In this document: positions 22,445 to 30,091 of the stretch, piece by piece
Position numbering within the stretch: position 1 is the first letter of the stretch
How the letters are laid out: every line of letters starts with the position of its first letter
Source: Nitrospirales bacterium
GTDB lineage: Bacteria > Nitrospirota > Nitrospiria > Nitrospirales > UBA8639
Direction of reading: 5' to 3'
DNA length: 64,000 nt
Assembly: GCA_031315915.1 (NCBI GenBank)
Contig: JALDRK010000023.1
Location: forward strand, 1 to 64,000
Program-made: the position numbers and the translations under genes
Notes under the pieces: model-generated
What the model was told of the DNA's origin: nothing
Databases searched by the model: none
What the model saw: only the letters and a program-made list of their open reading frames with translations

Positions 22445-23686
22445 AATCCATTGCGACCGTGGGCTCAGGCCACGATCTCGGTGACGACCCCGGCCCCCAC
22501 CGTCCGCCCCCCTTCGCGCACCGCAAACCGTACCCCCTGCTCCATCGCAATCGGCGCAATTAATTCCCCCGCGAACGACACATTGTCTCCCGGCATCACC
22601 ATCTCCACCCCCGGATTCAACTGCACCACCCCCGTCACATCCGTCGTCCGAAAGTAAAACTGCGGCCGATACCCGTTGAAGAACGGCGTATGCCGCCCCC
22701 CTTCTTCCTTCGTCAACACATACACCTCGGCCTTGAACTTCGTATGCGGCGTGATACTCTTAGGCTTGGCCAACACCATCCCCCGCTCCACCTCTTCCTT
22801 CTTCGTGCCCCGCAACAACGCTCCAATGTTATCCCCGGCCTGCCCCTCATCCAGCACCTTGCGGAACATTTCCACCCCCGTCACCACGGTCGTCTGCGTC
22901 GGCTAGGCCCCACAATCTCGATTTCATCCCCGACCTTCACCTGCCCCCGTTCCACCCGGCCTGTCACCACCGTCCCCCGGCCACTGATGGTAAACACATC
23001 TTCAATGGGCATCAGGAACGGCTTCTCGATCGCCCGCTGCGGCGTCGGAATATACGTGTCAATGGCCTCCAATAACCGCATGATCGAGGGCACCCCTACC
23101 TCACTTTGGTCCCCTTCGATGGCTTTGATCGCCGAGCCAATCACCACCGGCACGTCATCCCCCGGAAAGCCATACTTCGTCAGCAACTCCCGCACCTCCA
23201 ATTCCACCAACTCCAACAACTCTTTATCTTCCACCTTGTCCGCTTTATTCAAAAACACCACGATATAGGGCACCCCCACCTGCCGCGCCAAGAGAATATG
23301 CTCCCGCGTCTGCGGCATCGGCCCATCGGCCGCGCTCACCACCAAAATGGCCCCGTCCATCTGCGCCGCCCCCGTAATCATGTTCTTGACATAATCCGCA
23401 TGCCCCGGACAGTCCACGTGCGCATAGTGCCGATTCTCCGTCTCATACTCCACATGCGAGATGGCAATGGTCAGAATTTTGGTCGGATCCCGACGGCCTT
23501 GACTTTCACTGGCCTTCGCCACCTCATCGTAGGGCACAAATTTGGCCTTGCCCGTATCCCCCATGACTTTCGTCAACGCCGAGGTCAACGTCGTCTTGCC
23601 ATGGTCCACGTGCCCAATCGTCCCCACATTCACATGCGGCTTCTTCCGCTCAAATTCGCCTTCGCCATACCTCAATCCTCCACCAA
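22445..23686 (-). repeat. tuf repeat, copy 2
   Basis: This is the second copy of the tuf-containing direct repeat whose other copy lies at 6391-7622. Identity extends beyond the coding region: about 20 bases past the stop codon, and about 18 bases upstream including the GGAGG ribosome-binding site. It then ends abruptly at both edges. Confidence 0.9.
22465..23668 (-). CDS. tuf: elongation factor Tu, copy 2 (two small frameshifts)
   Basis: This is the better-preserved EF-Tu gene. One base is missing just after the start: at 23655 the coding strand reads GCGAATTT where copy 1 has GCGAAATTT. A second disruption lies near 22905, where the frame leaves EIEIVG and resumes at [14 protein letters not shown]. 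All GTPase motifs are readable: [19 protein letters not shown] and NKAD (in LNKADKVED). The corrected length is about 401 residues, typical for EF-Tu. It is preceded by tRNA-Thr, matching the tRNA-tuf arrangement of the E. coli tufB operon. Confidence 0.92.
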
Positions 23687-23724
23687 ACAACATTTTAACT
23701 TATAACGTAAGAATAGCTTTATGA

Positions 23725-23800
23725 TGGAGCCCACGACGCGGATCGAACGCGTGACCTCGTCCTTACCAAGGACGTGCTCTACCAACTGAGCTACATGGGC
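23725..23800 (-). tRNA. tRNA-Thr (anticodon GGT)
   Basis: Minus-strand cloverleaf with acceptor GCCCATG pairing to CGTGGGC (one G-T wobble), D arm GTAGCTCAGTTGGTAGAGC, anticodon loop TTGGTAA (GGT), T arm CGCGTTCGATCCGCG and an encoded CCA end. It is the last tRNA before tuf, and its 3' end is 57 bases upstream of the tuf start. Confidence 0.97.
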
Positions 23801-23892
23801 CCATCAACTTTGTGTTCCGTGAGAATGGTAAAATCCCCAAATTCATTTTTGTCCCGTCTCCGTAACAGTTCAGGCCTTTTCAGCAATGTTCT

Positions 23893-23967
23893 TGGAGCGG
23901 GCGACGGGATTTGAACCCGCGACACACAGCTTGGAAGGCTGCGACTCTACCACTGAGCTACGCCCGC
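23893..23967 (-). tRNA. tRNA-Gly (anticodon TCC)
   Basis: Minus-strand cloverleaf with a perfect acceptor stem (GCGGGCG with CGCCCGC), anticodon stem GCAGC/GCTGT-type, loop CTTCCAA giving anticodon TCC, T arm CGGGTTCAAATCCCG and an encoded CCA. It lies between tRNA-Tyr and tRNA-Thr. Confidence 0.97.
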
Positions 23968-24090
23968 GAAAATTTTCATAATCCTATTCAAACCATCCAG
24001 AAATCCTTAGAAACAGACTTTTCATACTTCAGATTCGTTTCTCAAAAACATACATTATGCATGTTGAGCCCATTCCTCGCCCTAATGACA

Positions 24091-24175
24091 TGGTGGGCAG
24101 GCAAGGGTTCGAACCTTGGAAGCCGATGGCAGCAGATTTACAGTCTGCCCCCGTTGACCACTTGGGTACCTGCCC
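24091..24175 (-). tRNA. tRNA-Tyr (anticodon GTA)
   Basis: Class II tRNA on the minus strand, 85 bases, with a long variable arm. The acceptor GGGCAGG pairs perfectly with CCTGCCC, the anticodon loop reads CTGTAAA (GTA), the T loop is GGTTCGAACC, and CCA is encoded. It is the first gene of the tRNA-tuf-rpmG-secE transcript. Confidence 0.97.
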
Positions 24176-24593
24176 TTATACATATTTATTAATGTGGGCT
24201 AACTTTTCCTGTAATACCTGATTATTTAATTCACAAAATACAAAAACTGGGAAGAAAATCGATGTGAAGGAAGACTAGGTAAGCAAAATCCCCTTATCGA
24301 GATTACCCACAAAAACCACAACCACTTAGTTGTATCTTCTTAAAGATAGGCGCAGAAAACAATCCTCCCATCCGTAAACTCGTCATTATAGAGACCAGAT
24401 TCTTTATGGTCAATACCTATGCCAGCTTCAACTCATCAGAATAAACGCCTAGGATATAAGACTTAATAATATGAAGTATCAACAAGACTTCTTAAAAAAA
24501 CTTCTTAATCTTATCCATCATTCCCCACAATCATTTCCTAGCGCATCGACTATAGACACAAGGCCATCATGATCATTACTCTGATGGCAATTT
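24176..24593. other. intergenic region upstream of the translation block and of the DUF192 gene
   Basis: This 418-base AT-rich gap lies between divergent transcripts and should hold promoters for the minus-strand tRNA-tuf operon and the plus-strand DUF192 gene. Several AT-rich -10-like hexamers occur near 24175-24195, but I could not find a convincing -35/-10 pair. No gene, tRNA or hairpin of note is visible. Confidence 0.5.
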
Positions 24594-25103
24594 ATGTTGA
24601 AGAGAAATACTTCCAAGAAACGGATTCTCTCCTCTGTTGTTTGTGTTTTCCTGGGAATTCTACCCTTAGACCAGGGCCTTGTATTTTCATCAGAACCTTC
24701 TCTGAATGAATTGGCAAAAATTTCCACGCCAACGGGCGTCTCCCTTTCTGTTGAAATTGCAGAGACCGTAGATAAACGGTCTCAGGGGCTCATGTTTCGT
24801 CAATCTCTTGAGGCTGACGAGGGTATGTTATTTATTTTTCCTGAAATGGGATATTGGACTTTTTGGATGAAAAATACTCTCATCCCTTTAGACATTCTTT
24901 GGATGGACGAGTCGGGAAAGATTCTCCATGTAGAACCCCATGTCCCCATTTGCACCAAAAAGGACGATAGTTGTCCCCGTTACTATTCAACCAGAGAATC
25001 TAGATTCGTACTTGAAATTCAGGCAGGGAGGGCGAAAGAATTAGGATTAACTCCAGGGACACATTTATCGCTCACCATTCCATCCAAACAGCCCACTCGA
25101 TAA
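24594..25103 (+). CDS. DUF192 family secreted protein
   Basis: The product is 169 residues. It starts with a basic stretch and a hydrophobic segment (RILSSVVCVFLGILPLDQG), looking like a signal peptide. The DUF192 domain follows at about residues 45-165, recognised by RSQGLMFRQSLEADEGMLFI, the FWMKNTLIPLDILW core and the GRAKELGLTPG end. The molecular role of DUF192 proteins is not established. It converges on the RelA/SpoT gene with a 3-base gap and is followed by no obvious terminator of its own. Confidence 0.85.
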   Translation: MLKRNTSKKRILSSVVCVFLGILPLDQGLVFSSEPSLNELAKISTPTGVSLSVEIAETVDKRSQGLMFRQSLEADEGMLFIFPEMGYWTFWMKNTLIPLDILWMDESGKILHVEPHVPICTKKDDSCPRYYSTRESRFVLEIQAGRAKELGLTPGTHLSLTIPSKQPTR

Positions 25104-25106
25104 ACC

Positions 25107-27269
25107 TCACCAGCCACGGACCCGCTTAGCCGACAAGACACCATCAACTCGTTGGATCTCTTTCAAAATATTCTCCAAGTGGTTGGTATTCTTCACTTCG
25201 ATGACAAAATCAAGAACAGCTTTTTTGTCCTCTCGGGTAGATATTTCGGCTCGGGTAATATTTGCTTGACCATGGGAAATACCCGAGGAGACTTTTGCCA
25301 AAACCCCGGGTTGATCCAGTGTCAACACCGACACCTCAACCGAGTGGGTTCCTTCGATATCCGTATCCCAATCCACCTCAACCAACCGATTATGATCCCA
25401 CTCCAAAGCATGAAAATTCGGACAATCTATGGCATGAATGGTGAGACCCCTTCCTCGAGTAATATATCCCCGGATCGGTTCACCTGGGACCGGATTACAA
25501 CATTTGGATAATTGCATAAGCACATCTTTGGAGCCTCTGAACTTAACCGCTCCTTCAGAACGGGCACCGCGAATTCCGCCAATTTTTGGAGAGGGCATAG
25601 ACATTTCTGCTTCATGGGCAGGTTCGACAAAATGATTCGCAATTTGATCTGGGGATAGCCTCCCATATCCAACCGCACGAATAAGTTCGTCAACAGTTTC
25701 GCACCCTTTCAATTTGGCCAATGAAACCAACCGATCCGACTTCAATGATTGGGCAACCGGCAAATTCTGCCGCCGAAACTCCTGCTCCAACAGGCGGCGC
25801 CCCAATTCCAATGCTCGCTTTTGTTCTTCAACCTTAAACCAATGTTTAATTTTCGTTTTGGCTCTTGACGTTTTGACGAATTTCAACCAACTGCGATGAG
25901 GCACTTGAGATGAGGAGGTTAAAATTTCAACCATATCTCCGCTATTCAATTGATGGCGAAGCGGGACTAACTTGCCGTTGACTTTCGCCCCTACGCAATG
26001 GTCTCCAATTTCGGTGTGAATCGCATAGGCAAAATCCACAGGGGTGGAACCCACGCCAATTTCCCGCACTTCCCCCTTGGGCGTGAAGACGAATACCACA
26101 TCGTGGAAAAGATCCAACTTAACCGAATCCATAAATTGTCGGTTGTCGGATAAATCCTTATGCCATTCCACAAACTGCCGGAGCCAACTAAACACCTGTT
26201 CATCTCGACTCACCACTTTCCCGCTTTCTTTATACCGCCAATGGGCCGCAACCCCATATTCATTAATGCGGTGCATTTCTTCCGTACGAATTTGAAATTC
26301 CACATACTCCCCTTGCGGTCCAACAACCGTCGTGTGCAGCGACTGATAGAGATTAGAACGCGGAGTGGCAATGTAATCTTTGAATCGTCCGGGAACCGGA
26401 GGCCAGATGGAATGAATCAAACCCAAAATGGCATAACATGTCATTTTGGTATCCGTAATAATTCGAATCGCGGTTAAATCAAAAATTTCATCAAAGGAAA
26501 CCGCCCGTCGTTCCATTTTCTGAAAAATACTATACAGATGCTTAGGACGGCCTTCGATGTGTCCGGGGAGCCCAGCATCTATCAGCGCCTTACGGGCTAA
26601 TTCAATGAGAGATTGAATATAGGCCTGCCGCTCTTCATCCTTCTTGGCCAGACGCAAGATCAGCATAGAATATGCGTCCGGCTGAAGGTACTGAAAACAT
26701 AAGTCCTCCAATTGCTGCTTGATCCAACTCATGCCCAGTCTGTTCGCCAACGGAGCGTAGATCTCCATTGTTTCTTGGGCAATCTTTCGTTGCTTGTCTT
26801 GTGACAAGGCTTCCAGGGTTTGCATATTATGAAGACGATCGGCCAACTTAATGAACACGACACGAATATCGTCGGCCATAGACAGCACCATCTTCCGAAA
26901 ATTTTCGGCTTGTTTTTCTTCGTCCGTCTTAAAGGGAATTTGCCCGATTTTTGTCACTCCCTCCACAAGACGCGCAACATCCAATCCAAACGCTTTTTCC
27001 AAATCAGCTCTCGTCGCAACGGTATCTTCTAAAGTATCGTGAAGGAGGCCGGCCACAATGGCCGAAACGTCCAACCGAAGAAACGTCAATATTCCTGCCA
27101 CTGCCAAAGGATGACTGACATAGGGCTCACCAGTTTGACGGACTTGTCCCTGATGCGCATTGGCCGAAAAGGTATAGGCAAGGCGGAGGAGGTTGCCTTC
27201 TACCCCTGGATTATAGGCCGTCACCTGCTCAACCAACTGTTCAATATCTGTCACGTATTGATTGCCCAT
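25107..27269 (-). CDS. bifunctional (p)ppGpp synthetase/hydrolase (RelA/SpoT homologue)
   Basis: The long RSH enzyme makes and degrades (p)ppGpp, setting the stringent response. The 720 residues show an HD hydrolase domain (VSHPLAVAG, LLHDTLEDT at about 45-85) and a synthetase domain (about 240-350) with RFKDYIATPRSNLYQSLHTT. A TGS domain (VFTPKGEVREIGVGSTPVDF, about 395-455) and a C-terminal ACT domain (about 645-720) follow. The RFKD motif is the RxKD form typical of bifunctional enzymes rather than the ExDD of RelA. It is the only RSH seen in the window. Ribosomal L11 (rplK), its expected partner, is nearby. Confidence 0.95.
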   Translation of the reverse strand: MGNQYVTDIEQLVEQVTAYNPGVEGNLLRLAYTFSANAHQGQVRQTGEPYVSHPLAVAGILTFLRLDVSAIVAGLLHDTLEDTVATRADLEKAFGLDVARLVEGVTKIGQIPFKTDEEKQAENFRKMVLSMADDIRVVFIKLADRLHNMQTLEALSQDKQRKIAQETMEIYAPLANRLGMSWIKQQLEDLCFQYLQPDAYSMLILRLAKKDEERQAYIQSLIELARKALIDAGLPGHIEGRPKHLYSIFQKMERRAVSFDEIFDLTAIRIITDTKMTCYAILGLIHSIWPPVPGRFKDYIATPRSNLYQSLHTTVVGPQGEYVEFQIRTEEMHRINEYGVAAHWRYKESGKVVSRDEQVFSWLRQFVEWHKDLSDNRQFMDSVKLDLFHDVVFVFTPKGEVREIGVGSTPVDFAYAIHTEIGDHCVGAKVNGKLVPLRHQLNSGDMVEILTSSSQVPHRSWLKFVKTSRAKTKIKHWFKVEEQKRALELGRRLLEQEFRRQNLPVAQSLKSDRLVSLAKLKGCETVDELIRAVGYGRLSPDQIANHFVEPAHEAEMSMPSPKIGGIRGARSEGAVKFRGSKDVLMQLSKCCNPVPGEPIRGYITRGRGLTIHAIDCPNFHALEWDHNRLVEVDWDTDIEGTHSVEVSVLTLDQPGVLAKVSSGISHGQANITRAEISTREDKKAVLDFVIEVKNTNHLENILKEIQRVDGVLSAKRVRGW

Positions 27270-27650
27270 AATTTAACTCTGGAGTCCACAGGAGAAACTC
27301 GTTTTTTCTTTACCGTATCTTGTTCCTTAAGAAAATAGACACCTACTTTTCCCGTAAATCAATTTCGCCATTCTTCCGGAGAGTCTATGCACTATTTGCA
27401 TCGGAGATCATATCAAAAATTCTTGAAAAAATTTCCATGAATTTCTAAAGGACATCATACCTAACCTTTCGTTTAACGGGCGAGCCAAAGAGGGTTTTTC
27501 CCGAAAAGCCGAATTGCCTCCAAGAAACTTTTCGCCGCTAGACGAGAATAGATACTATGACCAGGATTAGGAAATGGGAAGAGGCAGGGTTTGTTGAAGG
27601 AGCCAAAAGACCAAAATATTATAATACCTAGAACGCTGAACCATTGAGCA
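27270..27650. other. intergenic region between pup and the RSH gene
   Basis: This 381-base stretch lies downstream of pup and upstream of the RSH start, both on the minus strand. A 74-codon frame at 27473-27697 overlaps the pup 3' end and has no recognisable motif or ribosome-binding site, so I do not call it. The RSH promoter is presumably within 27270-27450, but no clear pair was identified. Confidence 0.45.
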
Positions 27651-27854
27651 CTATTCACCCCCTTTTTGAACATAGTTTTTAACAAATTCTGCAGCATTTT
27701 CCTCTAAGACTTTATCGATCTCATCAACCAAATCATCCATCTCTTCTTTCAACCGCTGCCCCTTTTCCGCAATCTTAGGATTGGCCTTAACGTCGTCATG
27801 GGCCTGACCACGATCCGACTTCTGGGGTTCACGTTTGTGTTCTTGCTTGTCCAT
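27651..27854 (-). CDS. pup: prokaryotic ubiquitin-like protein Pup
   Basis: Pup is the small tag that PafA ligates to lysines of proteins destined for the bacterial proteasome. The 67-residue product is almost entirely charged and disordered-looking. It ends with the Pup signature DEIDKVLEENAAEFVKNYVQ followed by KGGE, which matches the conserved C-terminal ligation and Mpa-binding region. The last residue is Glu, so no Dop deamidation of a terminal Gln would be needed. I start at the ATG at 27854, seven bases after AGGAGG; the ATG six bases upstream is too close to that site. No proteasome, pafA, dop or mpa gene is nearby in this window. Confidence 0.9.
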   Translation of the reverse strand: MDKQEHKREPQKSDRGQAHDDVKANPKIAEKGQRLKEEMDDLVDEIDKVLEENAAEFVKNYVQKGGE

Positions 27855-27894
27855 ACGCATACCTCCTCTTGGAAAGAATGAAGGACCTTGATTC

Positions 27895-27924
27895 AGCCTA
27901 CTCTAGGTTTTCTAAAACCGTCAA
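27895..27924 (-). promoter_or_regulatory. candidate promoter of pup
   Basis: On the minus strand TTGACG (27919-27924) is followed after an 18-base spacer by TAGGCT (27895-27900), about 40 bases upstream of the pup start. The -35 matches consensus in five of six positions, the -10 in fewer. This suggests pup is transcribed as its own unit, divergent from tRNA-Val. Confidence 0.4.
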
Positions 27925-27993
27925 GGCAACCAGCATGCCATGGAGAGTTATTCATTGCCCCTCCATAGGCCATTCTGATAGATTCAGCGGGTT

Positions 27994-28068
27994 GGGCGAT
28001 TAGCTCAGTGGGAGAGCGCTTCCTTCACACGGAAGAGGCCACTGGTTCGATCCCAGTATCGCCCACCA
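27994..28068 (+). tRNA. tRNA-Val (anticodon CAC)
   Basis: Plus-strand cloverleaf. The acceptor GGGCGAT pairs with ATCGCCC, the D arm is TAGCTCAGTGGGAGAGC, the anticodon stem CTTCC/GGAAG closes loop TTCACAC (CAC), and the T arm is ACTGGTTCGATCCCAGT with an encoded CCA. It is a single tRNA gene, followed 30 bases later by the TPR lipoprotein gene on the same strand. Confidence 0.96.
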
Positions 28069-28098
28069 TCTTAACTTCACTTATCCTGCCAAATATTC

Positions 28099-29289
28099 AT
28101 GCTTGCGCATCTCCCTTCATCTCAATCCCATCCCCCGAAGCTTGGAAAAGCCTGGTGGATCATTTCAATCTTCCTCTCGGCATTTGCCTTAAATCAGTGC
28201 ACCAGCAGTCCACCACGGCCTGAACTACCTCCATCCCAAAGTGATCTCGGTGCCATCGGACGTGACAATCTTTGTCAAACCAAGTCGACGACCCAATCCA
28301 TGTCATCAACCGCAGGCTTTCAGGAAGCCCTATGGGGAGGAGGCACCGAATATTATCAACACAGCCGTTCACCAAATGATCAACACGAGTGGCTGATGTT
28401 CAATGAGGACGGCATTTTGGTTGGAGCGGTCACCGTTTACACCCATGGACTCTCCTTAGATTCCTACCCCCTTCTTCGTCAAACCCTTTCACAATTACCG
28501 CCATCGAAAGAATTTTTCTTCAATTCCTCCCAACTGCTTCGGGAGCGGGACCCCGATTCGGCCATTTTATACCGAACCGGCGAGGCCACCACGACTCACC
28601 AATATGTGATACGCAAACGAAAAAACCAAGACGACCAATTAGTCATGGCAATTTTTCTCCTTGACCCCTATGAACGCCTTTTTGAAGGACAACATCAACG
28701 TTTTCTTTCCTATATGGATGCAGAGGTTCCTCCCGTCTCTGGCTCCTCTCAGACATCGGAACCAAAGGGCTCCTCGACCGATGAATTCCTCGGACTTCAA
28801 CAATTTGCTAGAGGTGAGTTATCGTTATTCGGGTCTTGTGGAACCAAACATCCGGACATTGCCTTGGAAGCATATCGGCAAGCTATCAGATTGGGGTTAC
28901 CAGAAAACGGGCACCATGCGGAAGCTCTCCATCGCATGGGTTTAGCCCAGAAAAGCTTGGGGAAATTCGATGAAGCAAAAAACTCAATTGAACAAGCCCT
29001 TTCCCTCCAGCCGTATTCAGCGACCATGCTGAATAGCTATGGAACCGTCCTGATAGAACTCAAACAGCTTCAACAAGCCATACACGCTTATGAACAAGCT
29101 CTCGCTCTTCAACCTGACTATGCCCATGCCCGCTTTAACCTCGCGGAAGCCTTCGAATTGGTCAATCCGAAGCGGGCCGTTCAAGAGTACGAAACATTTT
29201 TAATTCTTGTTGAGGGGAACCCTCAGGAATCTTCAAAGGCCCAATTGGCCAAACAAAAAATTGAATCCATACAAAAAGGGCATCGTTAA
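28099..29289 (+). CDS. TPR-repeat lipoprotein of unknown function
   Basis: The product is 396 residues. Residues 15-34 form a hydrophobic signal segment ending in LNQC, a plausible lipobox (the residue before Cys, Gln, is unusual). A globular region of unknown type spans about 60-225. Tetratricopeptide repeats follow at about 255-385, for example RMGLAQKSLGKFDEAKNSIE and YEQALALQPDYAHARFNLAE. It is probably membrane-anchored outside the cytoplasm and acts in protein-protein contacts. No function can be assigned from the sequence. Confidence 0.75.
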   Translation: MLAHLPSSQSHPPKLGKAWWIISIFLSAFALNQCTSSPPRPELPPSQSDLGAIGRDNLCQTKSTTQSMSSTAGFQEALWGGGTEYYQHSRSPNDQHEWLMFNEDGILVGAVTVYTHGLSLDSYPLLRQTLSQLPPSKEFFFNSSQLLRERDPDSAILYRTGEATTTHQYVIRKRKNQDDQLVMAIFLLDPYERLFEGQHQRFLSYMDAEVPPVSGSSQTSEPKGSSTDEFLGLQQFARGELSLFGSCGTKHPDIALEAYRQAIRLGLPENGHHAEALHRMGLAQKSLGKFDEAKNSIEQALSLQPYSATMLNSYGTVLIELKQLQQAIHAYEQALALQPDYAHARFNLAEAFELVNPKRAVQEYETFLILVEGNPQESSKAQLAKQKIESIQKGHR

Positions 29290-29398
29290 AAGATTGCTTC
29301 TAATCTAGTCATCATTCCTTATACTTCATAGCTGCCGATCACCGATCCCCATGTAAAAACATGAGAATGTTCTATACGACACCGTTATTCTTACAATC

Positions 29399-30040
29399 AT
29401 GAAATTTTATGGAGTCCGCCATGGCCGTATCACAGGAGTCTTTGATAATTGGAGGGCATGTCGTGAGCAAATCTTTCAATTTCCCGGTGCCGAATATAAA
29501 TCATTTTCTACTTGGGAAGAAGCCCAACAGTTTGTCAGGACAGGAGAAACCGGCAGTCCCAATCCCTCCTCCCCAAGCACCAACACGACCACATCCTCTA
29601 ACATTGATGTGTGGGTAGACGGAGCCTGCTTCCCTCAGACCGATGGATCCATGCATATCGGATGGGGTGTTCTGATTACAAAAGGAGGCCAGGAAGTATT
29701 TCGAGACAAAGGGAATGATATCCCCTCAGAAGCCCATGGGCATCGCAATGTGGCCGGAGAGATTTGGGCAATTCTCAAGGCCCTCGAATGGTGCCAGACA
29801 AACCAGGCTACCGACATTACCATTCATTTTGATTATCAAGGGTTGGAAAGCTGGGTAACAGGGGCTTGGAAAACCAAATTGCCATTCACGCAATATTATG
29901 CCCAAGCCGTGAGAGAGACAGGAATCAAAATTCAATGGGAAAAAGTCAAGGCTCACTCAGGGATTCCTGAAAATGAGATAGCCGACACGCTCGCAAAGGA
30001 AGGGGCACATTTGGGGAGTGGCAAAAAACCGCCTTTATGA
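29399..30040 (+). CDS. viroplasmin-domain ribonuclease HI
   Basis: RNase HI cleaves the RNA strand of RNA-DNA hybrids. The 213-residue protein has an N-terminal caulimovirus-viroplasmin-like domain (MKFYGVRHGRITGVFDNWRA, to about residue 47) and a Ser/Thr-rich linker. An RNase H domain runs from about residue 69. Candidate catalytic acidic residues are D74 (VDGAC), E121 (AGEIWA), D145 (FDYQGLE) and D196 (NEIADTLAKEG). The N-terminal domain resembles the hybrid-binding domain of eukaryotic RNase H1 and probably binds the substrate. It stands alone, convergent with the gene at 30076. Confidence 0.9.
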   Translation: MKFYGVRHGRITGVFDNWRACREQIFQFPGAEYKSFSTWEEAQQFVRTGETGSPNPSSPSTNTTTSSNIDVWVDGACFPQTDGSMHIGWGVLITKGGQEVFRDKGNDIPSEAHGHRNVAGEIWAILKALEWCQTNQATDITIHFDYQGLESWVTGAWKTKLPFTQYYAQAVRETGIKIQWEKVKAHSGIPENEIADTLAKEGAHLGSGKKPPL

Positions 30041-30043
30041 GAA

Positions 30044-30091
30044 GGAGGGGAAGCAATGCTCACAGGAGTATGATCTTATAACTTCCCCTCC
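30044..30091. terminator. inverted repeat between convergent genes, possible terminator
   Basis: A perfect 10-base inverted repeat, GGAGGGGAAG at 30044-30053 and CTTCCCCTCC at 30082-30091, brackets the junction of two convergent genes with a 28-base loop. The right arm lies in the last codons of the minus-strand gene. It is followed by CCTTTT on the plus strand, so it could serve as a weak bidirectional terminator. The loop is long. Confidence 0.35.

Noticed and set aside
27473-27697. A 74-codon minus-strand frame overlapping the pup 3' end
   Set aside because: No ribosome-binding site, no recognisable motif and overlap with a clear gene in another frame.
27651-27854. UBact rather than Pup
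   Set aside because: The C-terminal block DEIDKVLEENAAEFVKNYVQ with KGGE is the classic Pup pattern, whereas UBact proteins have a different, shorter end.
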